Below, piece after piece: positions 13,001-21,472 of a DNA stretch of 64,000 nt. Positions within the stretch are counted from its first letter, which is position 1. Every line of letters starts with the position of its first letter. The notes under the pieces are model-generated. The model had not been told where the DNA came from and ran no database searches. It was given only the letters and a program-made list of their open reading frames with translations. The translations under genes were made by a program, and so were the position numbers. Source of the DNA: Symsagittifera roscoffensis (taxonomy: Eukaryota; Xenacoelomorpha; Acoela; Convolutidae); NCBI RefSeq assembly GCF_963678635.1, contig NC_087070.1:34971109-35035108 (forward strand), given 5' to 3'.

Positions 13001-16000
13001 ATTTGGAGGAGCAGGGGGTGGTGCCGCACCTTTAGTGTCGTATCCCACGCCATACTGAGGCTAAACAAAAACGAACTTCAAATGATTAACTTGATGTTGC
13101 CAAAATCGTAAATTATCGGACGCATACAAGAATCTCCGTTATGAAGCAGAAAAAACACTTAAAAATCTTAAAAACACACCAAGTAAACACAAACTTTCAT
13201 ATCCATTAATGAAAACGGTATTCGCTCAATGTAATTGTATGCGTGTATATAGGATTATATTGCAATTCACTAGTGTAGAGCTCTTTTAGTTTTTCAAAAT
13301 GTTGTCAAAAAGATGTTGTAAATATCGAAATTTAACCGGCAAAAAATTTCCTTTTCAAGGTCAGGTGAAACAAAATGAGGTAAAGAAACAGTTGAACAGT
13401 GGTTGTCATATTTTTTTAGCTTGTTGAATTATTCTATAATTAGCCGTCGGTATCCTAAATGCATTCGCAGAAGCTTTTCGTTCGTTAGTGAGGTATAGAT
13501 ATAAATTAGTAACACATTTCAGTTATCTCACTAACAACAACAAAAAGTTTTGCGAATGCATTGAGGTTACCGACAGCTAATTATAAAATTAATCAACGAG
13601 CTCAAAAACATTAATTGTCAACCACTGCTTCTCTGAATAACCTGTCTTTCATCTTGAATTTAAAAAATGAATTCTCGCTGTTCAATTCTCGTCTCATTTC
13701 CGATAAATGATTTACATTTCCGCACCGCGGCAAAGGATTAATTTTTGATCTGAAAAGATCCGCTGCTCAGACCAGCTCAACTGCTTTTCAATAGACAGCA
13801 TTGAATTTGCATATACTTAATCTAAACTAGCGTGTAACGCACCTTCGGTGCTTCGAATTTATGATAACTCACAAAACCGCAGATATAAGAAATAATATTT
13901 GCATCCTTTGAATGTACTCTGACAGCACCCAATTTCAAACTTTGATAAGTTATTTAAGTTTTTTTATTTCAAAATTTGAAAAACCATACAATTTTGTGAA
14001 TTTTTTTAATATCTACGTTCGTTGAAAATTTTCAAAATGACAGAAAATGCCATTTCTCGGAAACTAAAAGCAAAGGAGCAGTCGCATTTGCACCCAAGAT
14101 TTGCAACTTCTGAGAGTAATCACAGCACCCAACTACAGGGTTGGGAACTTCAAAATTTGAGGAACTTCAAATTGAAATTCTCTATTTTTTTTAAAAGTGA
14201 CATATCTCCAGAACTACAAAAATTTGAGCACTCATATTTGAAGGCAAAACTTGCAACCCCTGAGAGTGCTTTGACAGCCTCTGGCATCAGATAAGGAATT
14301 CCAAAGTTTGAAGAAAAAAATTAAATTTAAGTTTTCTGAAAAACTTTTTGAAAAGAAAATTACAAAAAAATGTCCTCTCGATAACTAACAGAATTTAACC
14401 ACTCATAGTTGCAGAAAAAAAATCGCAATCCCTAGCACTGCCCTGACAAAGTCTCAATATGGAGATAGGAACTTGAAATTTTTATTTCTAAGTTCTTTGA
14501 ACATTTAAAAAAAAAGACATTACAAACGTCACATCTTGGAAACTAAAAGCATTTGAGCAGTCGCAATCGGATGCAAAATCTGCAAAATGAAACTCCTGAG
14601 AATACCCTAACAGTACCCGACTACAAAGTTTAGATTTTCAATACTTTTTTAAAATTATATATTTTTATATTAAATTTTAAAGTTTTTAAAATCTAAGTTT
14701 TCTGAAAAAAATAAAAATAAAACACGTCATATCTCGAAAACTACAAAGATTTGAGCAGTCATATTTGGACGAAAGATTCGCAATCCATGAGAGTACTCTG
14801 ATTACCCCCACTACAAAAATGAGAATTTCAAGTTTAGCAAAAAAAAAATTTAATTTGATTTTTGTGAAAGTTTTTTGAAAAAGTCACAAAAAACGTCATA
14901 TCTCGCAAACTACAAAAACTCGAGCAATCATATTTGGAGGCAAGTTACGCAATCCCTCAGAGTGTCCTCACAGTTTCACACTACAGGATTGAGACTTTCA
15001 AACTTTTTTAATTTTTAAATCTAAGTTTTTGGAAAATTTTTGAAAAAATCATTATAAACGTCATATCTCGAAAACTATCATGAATTGAGAACTGACATTT
15101 GGAGGCAAGATTCGCAACCCCTCAGAGTACCCTGGCAGCACCCAACTACAGTGATGAGAATTTTAAATTGGGTCTAGGACAACAAGCCGACTGGACTTCA
15201 AGCCGAAGGGACTTCAAGCCCAAATTAAAACTTTACAAGCACCACAAAACGCTATTTTATCATCTGCAAAATGTTGCTTTTCTAAAATTTTGGCAAGTTT
15301 AGTCCTTAGTAAGCGTTATTCATGACAATGCACCACTTGTGATTCGCGTCCGTTTATAACATCAGCCGGTTTTTTAAATGCATAAATTATAAACATGGAA
15401 AATGCCTTCAACCATATTTTACTTTTCAACTTTCCGGAACATCATTTGGAGGCTTAAATTATATGCAAACGCCAATAACTAGTGAAGAAAGATCATGAAA
15501 TTCAGAAATTCTTCAAAAAAAAATTCAAATTGTTCATATTTCACGACTTTATAAGGAATTATTCGGCTTGAAGTCCCTAATTTTACAATTCGGCTTGAAG
15601 TCCCATCGGCTTGATGTCCGGCACCCTTTCAAATTTGGTAAAATTTTCAAAATTTAAGGTTTCTAGAGATTTTTGAAAAACCTCGAAAATTGCCGTATCT
15701 CCTAAACTAAAAGAATCTGGTTATTCATATATGGAGGCCAAGATTGCAACACCTGGGGAAGTCCTGACAGCATCCCAATATTGGGTTACTAAGTTCAAAC
15801 GTGGTGAAATATACACTGAATTCAAACTCGGAAAAATCTTAGCCATTGCAATATACGATATAGCTTAAACATGCAAAACAATACGTTGAAAACGCTTAAA
15901 CATGGCGAGATAGTGAAGCCCGCATTTAAATATATAGCTAGCGTGTAACGCACCTCCGGTTAGAGCCCGGCGGTTCGCCAATTTCTCCGTCGGTCGGTTT

Positions 16001-19000
16001 CGGTTCGGTTTTTTCACTAATATCTCGGTTTTCGGTTCGGTTTCGGTTTTTTTTTCTAAAGAAAACATTTAGTCTGAAACTTGATTGTTTTTCAGTTTAA
16101 TGAGTTTTTCTGCATTTTCACACAGAAGTGATGACCGTTAAGGCAATTGAGTCAAATAAGAGAGAATAACAGTGAATGGAGCAGCTCAATTAGCTATGTA
16201 AATAAACCGAAACCGGCTCGGTTTTTATTTTCAGTCGGTTCGATTTCGGTTTTACAAGAGTCGGTTCGGTTTTCGGTTCGGTAAATCGCCCGGCCCTACC
16301 TCCGGTGCTTCGAATTTTTGACAACTCATGAAAAACCGCATACATTGGAAACCACATATGCAGGCTTTTAGTGTACTCTGACAGCACCCAATTAAATGGC
16401 TGGTAATTTGATATTTTCTAAATTTTTCTAATTCCAATTTTCTAAGAGTACCCTGGCTGCACCCAATTACAGGGTTGGGATATTTAAAATTTGATAATTT
16501 TTCTAAACCTAAGTTAATTGAAAATTTTGGAAAAATCATAGAAAAAAACCCTCATATCTCGAAAACTAAAAGGATTTAATCAGTCATGTTTGGAGGCAAG
16601 ATTTGTAAACCCTATGAGTATCTAGACATCACCCAACTACAGGGTTAGAAATTTCAAATTTAAAAAATCAAAGTTTCGTTTTCTGAAAAACTTAGACAAA
16701 ATCACAGAAACGTCATATCTGGAAAACCACAAAGATTTGAGCAGTCAATTGGATGAGTTACAGGGTTAGAAATTTCAAATTTGAAAAAATAGAAGTTTCG
16801 TTTTCTGAAAAACTTTGAGAAAATCACCAAAACGTCATATCTGGAAAACCACAAAGATTTGAGCAGTCATAATTGGAAAAATAAAAGTTTCGTTTTCTGA
16901 AAAACTGACAAAATCACAAAAACGTCATATCTGGAAAACCACAAAGATAGCATTCATAATTGGATGAGTTACAGGGTTAGAAATTTCAAATTTGAAAAAA
17001 ATTAAAATTTCGTTTTCTGAAAAACTTTGACAAAATCACAAAAACGTCAGATCTGGAAAACCACAAAGATTTGAGCATTCATAATTGGTTGGGATTTTCA
17101 AACTTTGAAGAAAAAAATTTCGTTAAGTTTTTTGCAAATTTTTGAAAAATCACAAAAAACGTCATATCTCAAAAACTACAAGAATTTCAGCAGTCATATT
17201 GAAGGCAAGGTTCGCAAACCCCTGATAGTACTCTGATAACCCTTAACTACAGGGTTGGGAATTTCAAACTTTGAAGAAAAAAATTTCGTTAAGTTTTCTG
17301 GAGATTTTTGAAAAATCACAAAAAACGTCATATCTCAAAAACTACAGTAATTCGAGCAGCCATAATTGGAGGCAAGACTCGCAACCCCCTGAGAGTACTC
17401 TGATAGCCCTTAACTACAGGGTTGGGAATTTCAAATTTTGAAGAAAAAAATTTCGTTAAGTTTTCTGGAAATTTTTGAAAAAATCACAAAAAACGTCATA
17501 TCTCGAAAACTACAGCAACTTGAGCAGTCATAATTGAAGGCAAGGTTCGCAGTCCCCTGAGAGCACTCCGATAGCCCCCAACTACAGGGTTGCGAATTTC
17601 AAAATTGAAGAAAAAAAATTAAATTTTTTCGATTTTTTTTAAATCACAAAAAACGTCATATCTCGAAAACTAAAAATATTTGAGCAGTCACATTTGGAGG
17701 CAAGAGTCGCAGCCCTCTAGAGTATCCTGACAGCACCCAAATATAGGGTAAAAAATTTCAAATTTTGAAGAAAAAAAATAACTTAATTTTTTTGAAATTT
17801 TTTTTGAAAAATCACAAAAAACGTGATATCTCGAAAACTGAAAGGGTTTGAGTCGTCTCATATGGATAAAGATATGCAATCCTTGAGAGTACTCTGACAT
17901 CACCCAACTACAGGTTTAGGATTTTCAAGTTTTGTAAATTGTTTTGTAATTTAAGTTATCGGAAAAATTTGAGCTTTCGTAATTGGAGGCCAAATTCGCA
18001 ACCATTTTGTGAACCCTGACAGCATCCCACTATTGGGCTGCTGTTTTAAAACTCGGTGGAATAACCTCTGAATTCAAACTGCGAAAAAAAAGATAGAAAG
18101 AAATTAAAGATTGAAAAAAAATAGAAAAAAGATAGAAAAAGAAAAGAAAAAAAATATGTAGAAAAAAAAAGATAGAAAAAATGGATAAAAAAACAGAGAA
18201 AAAAGGATCGAAAAAACAGATAGAAAAAAAGATAGAAATAGATAGAAAGAAAGAAACCAAGATAAAGATAAAAAGAGATTGGAGACAACCATTTGACAGT
18301 TGTACTACTTGAACTAAATCGTCAAAAACACATTCAAAGTTTAAAAATTAGGAGACGGATAGACAGACAATCGAACTAATTAAAAAACCAGGTATTCAGA
18401 CAGACAGACAGACTTAATTTGGCCGTGAAAAAAAATTACAGAAAAAATAATGACCTTGAGGAAAACTAATTGAAAAATTTTTTTAAGCATTGCAATATAT
18501 GATATAGCTTAAACATGAAAAAATTCTTTTGTTAAACATGCAAAATTATTAAGCTTAAACATGGGATAGCTGTCACTAGCATTTAAATATAGTGTAGATA
18601 GATAGATTTTGCTACTGTAGTTTTAGTGCATATATTTGTTCTAAATTTTGCTCAACTAAAGAGACTGGAGGAGTATGCAGGCACACAGGGGATTGGCCGG
18701 AATTCCCATCGGTACTAGTCTTTTGAAAATCGGTATAGTCCTTTTTGAGAAAAACTAAAATTTTCCAAAGCGTCTCAAAAAATTTTAAAAAAACACCCGA
18801 TCCCATATATTTTCATAATACTTACTTTTACCGAACGAGAATTAGAGGCCAGCTAAAGCTGGACATACCTATTTAATAACTTTTGAAATTTTTGTATTAA
18901 TGAGGAAGGACAAGGGTATTTTCAAAAACAGACCTACAGCAAAGAAAAGTAAATCCCAATTTAATGACTTCAAAATCTGTCAATTCCAACAATTACTTCA

Positions 19001-20099
19001 GTTTTTTTAAATGAAGCGATTACAAGAGCTTGTTAGGTTGAAAGATGATAAAAACGTTGCTCATTAGATTTGCGTAGGTAGTTTTCGAGAGAAGTCAAGT
19101 TTCAAAAACGGTAAAAAAAATCAAAAATTTGACTTTTCCAAGGGTAATAATTTTTCGTGTGAGAAAAATTGGGCGTAACCGCTTATACAGTGGCGCTTCC
19201 CACAAGCCGTTCTTCACACTCAAACTAATATCTCAGATTCGGGAGGGCAGTTTTTGACAAAATTCAAAAAATTTCAAAAAATACTCAAAAAATCTAATTT
19301 TCCGAGGGTCATAACTTTGTATGTAAAGTATTTGGGCGTAACCGCTTATGCAAGAGAACTTCCAACAACCTACCTGTTTTCCACCTGTTAAAACGTGTTT
19401 TCTACCTAATGAAACCAAAATCTCAGACTTGAAACTAGAATGAACAGCACTTGCAACTACATTGAAAATTGCTCAAAGCAAAAAACCAGTGATGTGGCAA
19501 CTAAGCCGACCATCTTTGAGCAGTCACCAACTGAACCGAAAAAAAAAGATTTTCTGAAAACTTTTTTGAAAATCTTTCAAGTCCCCCTTGAAACTAGAAT
19601 GAACAAAACTTGCACTTGCAACAACAATTTAGCCGACAAAACCTGAGCGAACAAACGAAAAACCATCAATTCATTTTGTCGAAATTTTATTTTCGATTTT
19701 CTTGATACTGAAAAAAAACAAGATCCGGCCACGACTCGAACCCCAGGCCATAGCGTAAAAGGGCAATTATACGGAATAATGGGCTCCAAACTTTATTTTT
19801 CTGATTTGTTCACATCATTTATATTTTAATCATCCATAGGTGATATTTTGTTAGAAACGGAAATGCATTGCCAATATTGAGAATTAAACGTTCTTAAACA
19901 AAAATTGTTCTAAGAAATCAAATGCTATTATTTCGCAGCTCTATTTCGCGAACAGTATGTCTTTCTATTTTTGGATGTAAAAATAATCTCTTACTGGCGC
20001 GTATCCTGGTGGTGGCTGGTTTGTACCTGGCTGCGCCGAAATCGGAGCTGACGGATAACCTGGATAATACGCAGGAGGAGGCTGATCACCAGAGCTCAT
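6909..20099 (-). CDS. LITAF-domain (SIMPLE-like) late-endosomal membrane protein, three coding exons
   Basis: The gene reads on the minus strand through coding exons 20,099-19,995, 13,060-12,863 and 7,088-6,909, with GT-AG introns between codons. The product is 160 residues; human LITAF is about the same length. The Pro/Tyr-rich N-terminus has PPAY (residues 8-11), PSAP (16-19) and PPGY (30-33). In human LITAF such motifs recruit NEDD4-family ligases and TSG101. The LITAF domain follows: CQHC (95-98), a hydrophobic Cys-rich segment (about 112-136) that in this family dips into the cytosolic leaflet of the endosomal membrane, and HTCPNC (145-150), whose cysteines complete a zinc site. The family works in endosome and lysosome sorting. 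The start is fixed by an acceptor (AG at 20,109-20,108) 8 bases before the ATG. It looks intact. It is the only clear host gene here, and its unusually long introns are crowded with repeats. Confidence 0.93.
8222..8270 (-). repeat. tRNA-derived SINE-like relic
   Basis: Read on the minus strand this contains 'gttcgagtccagtcaggacc', which resembles the T-arm/B-box half of a tRNA (GTTCGAGTCC), followed by a poly-T tract. Similar phrases recur at 8,690-8,715 and 19,715-19,760 in the same orientation. No full cloverleaf can be built, so it is not a tRNA gene. Confidence 0.4.
8440..8680 (+). repeat. Duplicated block, copy 1 (copy 2 at 9,255-9,520)
   Basis: Shares long phrases with 9,255-9,520, including 'gataacgctactg', 'gacgccaattatgagtct' and 'gctgagtgacgcaagccaat', ending in 'aactagtatacgaaaaagtt'. 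The copies lie about 810 bases apart in the same orientation and look about 80-85% identical. Each contains a small inverted motif ('cttaattggcagacgccaattatg'-type) that can fold back. Family unknown. Confidence 0.6.
8690..8715 (-). repeat. tRNA-derived SINE-like relic
   Basis: The minus strand reads 'ggttcgaaactgggcagg', again a B-box-like core with the same downstream 'gggcaggatc' phrase as the other two relics. It has decayed and has no complete tRNA fold. Confidence 0.35.
8800..9010 (+). repeat. Hairpin-bearing tandem repeat, cluster 1
   Basis: Two units begin 'agcattggctgtacttagga' and end in 'acacaagctttgcttgtg', a perfect 7-base stem (CACAAGC/GCTTGTG) with a TTT loop. Between them lies 'ttgatcaaaatgatgcgta', itself repeated. 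The same unit is arrayed at 11,690-12,130. Short 3' hairpins are typical of some rolling-circle (Helitron-like) elements, but no Helitron termini were confirmed. Confidence 0.5.
9255..9520 (+). repeat. Duplicated block, copy 2 (copy 1 at 8,440-8,680)
   Basis: Direct-orientation copy of 8,440-8,680 with a short extra stretch before 'cttaactagtatacgaaaa'. See the partner entry. Confidence 0.6.
9540..11600 (+). repeat. Tandem array of degenerate ~165-bp units ('cataacttt...gggcgtaacc...cccacaa')
   Basis: A series of units recurs roughly every 150-170 bases, each with 'gagggtcataactttt', 'gtgtaagaaaattgggcgtaacc', 'gagcttcccacaacc', 'ctcagatttgggagggtagt' and 'cgagaaaagtcaaaaagtttc'. Clear units start near 9,740, 9,930, 10,620, 10,790, 10,960, 11,135 and 11,300. 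Two units (near 10,150 and 11,500) end in a longer tail, 'tatgcaggcacacagg' plus 'gtggccggaattcccattgg'. Sequence divergence between units is substantial. No coding capacity. Confidence 0.6.
10145..10880 (+). repeat. Dispersed ~730-bp repeat, copy 1 (copy 2 at 18,660-19,375)
   Basis: Aligns nearly base for base by eye with 18,660-19,375 in the same order: 'tatgcaggcacacagggg', 'ccatatattttcataatac', 'ggtcagctaaagctgg', 'gatgaggaaggacaaggg', 'ttaatgacttcaaaatctgt', 'gaagtcaagtttcaaaaacgg', 'cccacaagccgttcttcaca'. Identity looks like 85-90%. One copy lies in each LITAF intron, so this is a mobile or recently duplicated repeat that includes part of the tandem array. Confidence 0.65.
11690..12130 (+). 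repeat. Hairpin-bearing tandem repeat, cluster 2 (about three ~130-bp units)
   Basis: About three head-to-tail units, each reading 'ccttagcattggctgtactt', then 'ttattgatcaaaatgaacac', then 'caacaatatttg', then 'agagttcatactat' and 'cacaagctttgcttg'. The units match cluster 1 at 8,800-9,010. The first also carries a three-fold 'gtatcgcaacaatattt' stutter. Confidence 0.55.
12863..13060 (-). CDS. LITAF gene, second coding exon
   Basis: Reverse strand, 66 codons in phase 0, preceded by 'tttgtttag' and followed by the donor 'gtaagtc'. It encodes more Pro-rich linker and ends with the first Cys pair of the LITAF domain (CQHCHAY). The next residues, VSTNVHYETG, continue the domain correctly in the following exon, which confirms the junction. 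Confidence 0.9.
13390..13640. mobile_element. Foldback element / long imperfect hairpin
   Basis: The left arm 'ataattagccgtcggtatcc' ... 'gttagtgaggta' is matched in reverse complement by the right arm ending 'ggttaccgacagctaattat'. The near-perfect core arm is about 65 bases; weaker pairing extends outwards on both sides ('cagtggttgtca' against 'tgacaaccactg'-type text). The loop is about 30 bases. This fits a short palindromic MITE or a hairpin-RNA source. No target duplication was identified. Confidence 0.6.
13827..15937 (+). repeat. Higher-order repeat unit 1 (2.1 kb) built of ~165-bp subunits
   Basis: It begins 'ctagcgtgtaacgcaccttcggtgcttcgaattt' (13,827; cited only by its landmarks) and ends near 'gcatttaaatatatagc'. 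A second unit starts in the same way at 15,938. Inside are about eight subunits with the landmarks 'aacgtcatatctcgaaaact', 'gatttgagcagtcatatttg', 'gcaacccctgagagtac', 'agcacccaactacagggttg'. Subunits differ widely. One inverted-repeat element (15,170-15,626) sits inside. Confidence 0.6.
15170..15626. mobile_element. MITE with inverted repeats containing 'GGACTTCAAGCCGA' iterations
   Basis: The left end reads 'gggtctaggacaacaagccg' and the right end, reverse-complemented, 'gggtgccggacatcaagcc'. Behind each terminus the phrase 'gggacttcaagccgaa' is repeated two to three times, in opposite orientation at the two ends. It interrupts a subunit of the surrounding array (before: 'aattttaaattg', after: 'tttcaaatttgg'). 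It has no coding capacity. The target duplication is not clear (perhaps only 'tt'). Confidence 0.6.
15961..16298. mobile_element. hAT-type MITE (338 bp) with perfect 8-bp target-site duplication
   Basis: The ends are imperfect inverted repeats, TAGAGCCCGGCGG on the left and TAGGGCCGGGCGA on the right (reverse complement). The element is flanked on both sides by CCTCCGGT (15,953-15,960 and 16,299-16,306), an exact 8-bp duplication as made by hAT transposases. The empty site, 'cgcacctccggtgcttcgaa', is nearly preserved in the sister repeat at 13,840. Both subterminal regions are packed with 'CGGTT' and 'CGGTTTCGGTTCGG' iterations in opposite orientation. No transposase is encoded. Confidence 0.85.
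18080..18285 (+). repeat. Purine-rich minisatellite (GATAGAAAAAA-type)
   Basis: About 200 bases almost entirely of A and G on the plus strand with irregular 'agatagaaa' and 'gaaaaaaag' units. The Phe/Ser-rich minus-strand open frames here come from this composition and are not genes. A short 'cagacagacagacag' microsatellite follows near 18,398-18,412. Confidence 0.75.
18660..19375 (+). repeat. Dispersed ~730-bp repeat, copy 2 (copy 1 at 10,145-10,880)
   Basis: Same sequence and orientation as 10,145-10,880, with small indels. It is followed by a local duplication of 'actagaatgaacaaaacttgc' (19,433 and 19,592) and by the phrase 'ggcaactaagccgacc' that recurs near 2,365 and 7,365. Confidence 0.65.
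19715..19785 (-). repeat. tRNA-derived SINE-like relic
   Basis: The minus strand reads 'ggcctggggttcgagtcg' then 'tggccggatcttgtttttt', i.e. a B-box-like core followed by a T run. It is the best preserved of three such relics (others near 8,240 and 8,700). The A-box half is not convincing. Confidence 0.45.
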
Positions 20100-20107
20100 T
20101 TTAATCT
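19995..20107 (-). CDS. LITAF gene, first coding exon (5' UTR 20,107-20,100; ATG at 20,099)
   Basis: Reverse strand. The sequence 'gtaatttcag' precedes 8 untranslated bases and the ATG. 35 codons follow, rich in Pro, Tyr and Gly, then the donor 'gtaagag' with GT at 19,994-19,993. The exon carries PPxY and PSAP short linear motifs. The close acceptor means either a 5' UTR intron or a trans-splice site; the window cannot separate these. Confidence 0.88.
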
Positions 20108-20195
20108 CTGAAATTACAATAGCAACTCACTCAGAAAAGGGCCCCACCCGCCAATCCAGCAACAAGTAAAAATTACGCTGATCTGTCGGATACAC

Positions 20196-20243
20196 AATCA
20201 AACTTAAGCCTGGGTGCTTGTTACCCACCACTTCAACATTCTG
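20196..20243 (+). repeat. Left direct repeat (48 bp) flanking the LINE
   Basis: 'aatcaaacttaagcctgggt' onward, ending 'cttcaacattctg'. It recurs at 48,036-48,082 with three differences. The two copies bracket exactly the LINE 5' end and the LINE 3' T-rich tail, so they are best read as an unusually long target-site duplication. The right copy is followed, and this copy preceded, by unrelated sequence. Confidence 0.65.
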
Positions 20244-20472
20244 GTTATCTTACCAAATCTCGCCGTCCCAGCCGTAGGCGAGTGAAGTTTCCCTGGCGCA
20301 ACTAGACGCAAGGAGTGAGCTGGTGAATCGACCTCCAAATCGACGTCAGGTTGTAACACTCCTTTTTTTTTTCATCGCCTTTGCCTCAGCAATTTTAAAC
20401 CCTAAGTGAAAGTATTCATAAATCACCCCAAAGAGCTTCCTTTCTCGCCCCAGTTGTCTGTGTTCCAGGTTG

Positions 20473-21009
20473 ATGCCGCGATTCCAGGCAAGACGCATCC
20501 CTGAGTTCTCACAGAAACTAGTTATCGGGACTTCAAGGACCAAATATACCAAACCAGCTCTAGTAAAATCAACAATTCACTCCAACCGCGGCGCAACGCT
20601 TCATGATCTGTTTGAAACAGTTTTACAATACAGACCAAAGCGCCTAAATACAGTAACAATAGTTGCTGGATACAATGACAACAGGCTGCATCCACAAGAA
20701 TTAGAACAGCAGTGGAAAAACTTGATTAACCTCGTCACTAATAAGTTTCAGCCCAGCACACTGATCATCTTCAAAACAATTCAGAACTGCAATAATTCCG
20801 AAGTAAACCGCAAAATTTATATTCATAATCATGTGCTGTTTAATTTGATAAATAGATTTGTACACCCCCATACACTTATTGTTTCGCCTAACCTCAACCT
20901 AAATCTAACCCCTCAAATGTTCTGCCGTGATGGCATCCATTTCTCGTTCTACGGTAATGATTTCTTTACAAAATTTCTCGCAAATTTAATCTATACATTC
21001 TCTCGCTAA
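20473..21009 (+). CDS. LINE ORF1: SGNH/GDSL-type hydrolase protein
   Basis: 178 codons from the first ATG. The SGNH blocks are visible: LVIGTSRTKYT near the start (block I, with Thr in place of the Asp of GDS, Ser retained), IVAGYND (block III, GxND) and RDGIHFS near the end (block V, Asp and His of the triad). In CR1-like LINEs a similar esterase domain in ORF1 can hydrolyse lipid esters and may aid membrane passage or RNP formation; that role here is inference. It ends 24 bases before ORF2, in the same frame, so ORF2 could be reached by re-initiation. The true start could lie further upstream if the 5' region is spliced. Confidence 0.75.
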   Translation: MPRFQARRIPEFSQKLVIGTSRTKYTKPALVKSTIHSNRGATLHDLFETVLQYRPKRLNTVTIVAGYNDNRLHPQELEQQWKNLINLVTNKFQPSTLIIFKTIQNCNNSEVNRKIYIHNHVLFNLINRFVHPHTLIVSPNLNLNLTPQMFCRDGIHFSFYGNDFFTKFLANLIYTFSR

Positions 21010-21033
21010 CTTGACACCGCCGTCCTTCCTAAA

Positions 21034-21230
21034 ATGGCTACTCAACTACACTGCTTTATTTGTAAAAGCAGCCTGCGAGGCGGAGGTGTTTGGTGCTTCA
21101 CATGCCCGGGCTACATGCATGTAAAATGCAGCGGCCTAGCCCGCAGCAGTGATCACTATGACGATTTCCGTTGTCATCGCTGCACCTCCCAATGTCATTC
21201 AGCTAACGACAAGCATGAATGCAATCCCCC
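21034..21230 (+). pseudogene. LINE ORF2, N-terminal part: PHD finger (interrupted by E1)
   Basis: Starts at an ATG preceded by 'cttcctaaa'. It encodes CFICKSS, then CFTCPGYMHVKC, then CHRCTSQC, which is the Cys4-His-Cys3 spacing of a PHD finger, at residues ~6-50. The frame runs to the point where the LTR element begins (21,231) and resumes at 45,010 in the same phase. A PHD finger at the front of a LINE polymerase might read histone marks at the target; inference only. Confidence 0.75.
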
Positions 21231-21472
21231 TGTGACATTCGACCAGAATGTAAAAAATGCAATCTCTGCAGAATTCGAATTTTTAGCAGCGAGCCTTCCG
21301 GATTGGCGATTATTAAGAATTAAGAACGTTATTGGAACGATTGGCCAAACGGTGAGGACTGGAATATTCTGGTATTTTAAGAATTCAAAAATTCGAATTA
21401 TGACGTCATATTTCTGAGAAACGTCAGAAACGGCCATTTTGGCTAAAACAAGAAAGAAAAAGAGAACAACAT
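21231..21472 (+). repeat. E1 5' terminal repeat (homologous part)
   Basis: About 240 bases starting TGTGACATTC match 44,091-44,332 with about four differences. The segment carries a perfect CRE/ATF palindrome TGACGTCA at 21,401-21,408 and 'acggccattttggc', a phrase also kept in E2's LTR. Beyond about 21,472 the similarity to the 3' LTR stops abruptly, so the 5' LTR end and the primer-binding site cannot be placed. Confidence 0.8.

Larger units (their letters stand above)
15938..18600 (+). repeat. Higher-order repeat unit 2 (2.7 kb with inserts), head-to-tail with unit 1
   Basis: Starts with the same 'ctagcgtgtaacgcacctcc' as unit 1 and ends near 18,580-18,598 with 'gcatttaaatatagtg', preceded by 'tataGcttaaacatg'-type text matching 15,858-15,920. 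It contains about ten ~165-bp subunits, including three short near-identical ones at 16,760-17,100, the hAT-type MITE at 15,961-16,298 and a purine-rich minisatellite at its end. Head-to-tail arrangement of units this long suggests amplification by unequal exchange or rolling circle. Confidence 0.55.
13061..19994. other. LITAF intron 1 (6.9 kb), repeat-filled
   Basis: Apart from the repeats and small elements listed separately (foldback at 13,390-13,640, array 13,827-18,600, two MITEs, a purine-rich satellite, dispersed repeat at 18,660-19,375, tRNA-like relic near 19,740) I see no gene in this intron. Open frames are short and biased by repeat content. Confidence 0.7.

Noticed and set aside
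18030-18292. Three minus-strand Phe/Ser/Leu-rich frames that look like membrane proteins
   Set aside because: They arise from the purine-rich minisatellite; all frames of such a tract stay open and look hydrophobic.
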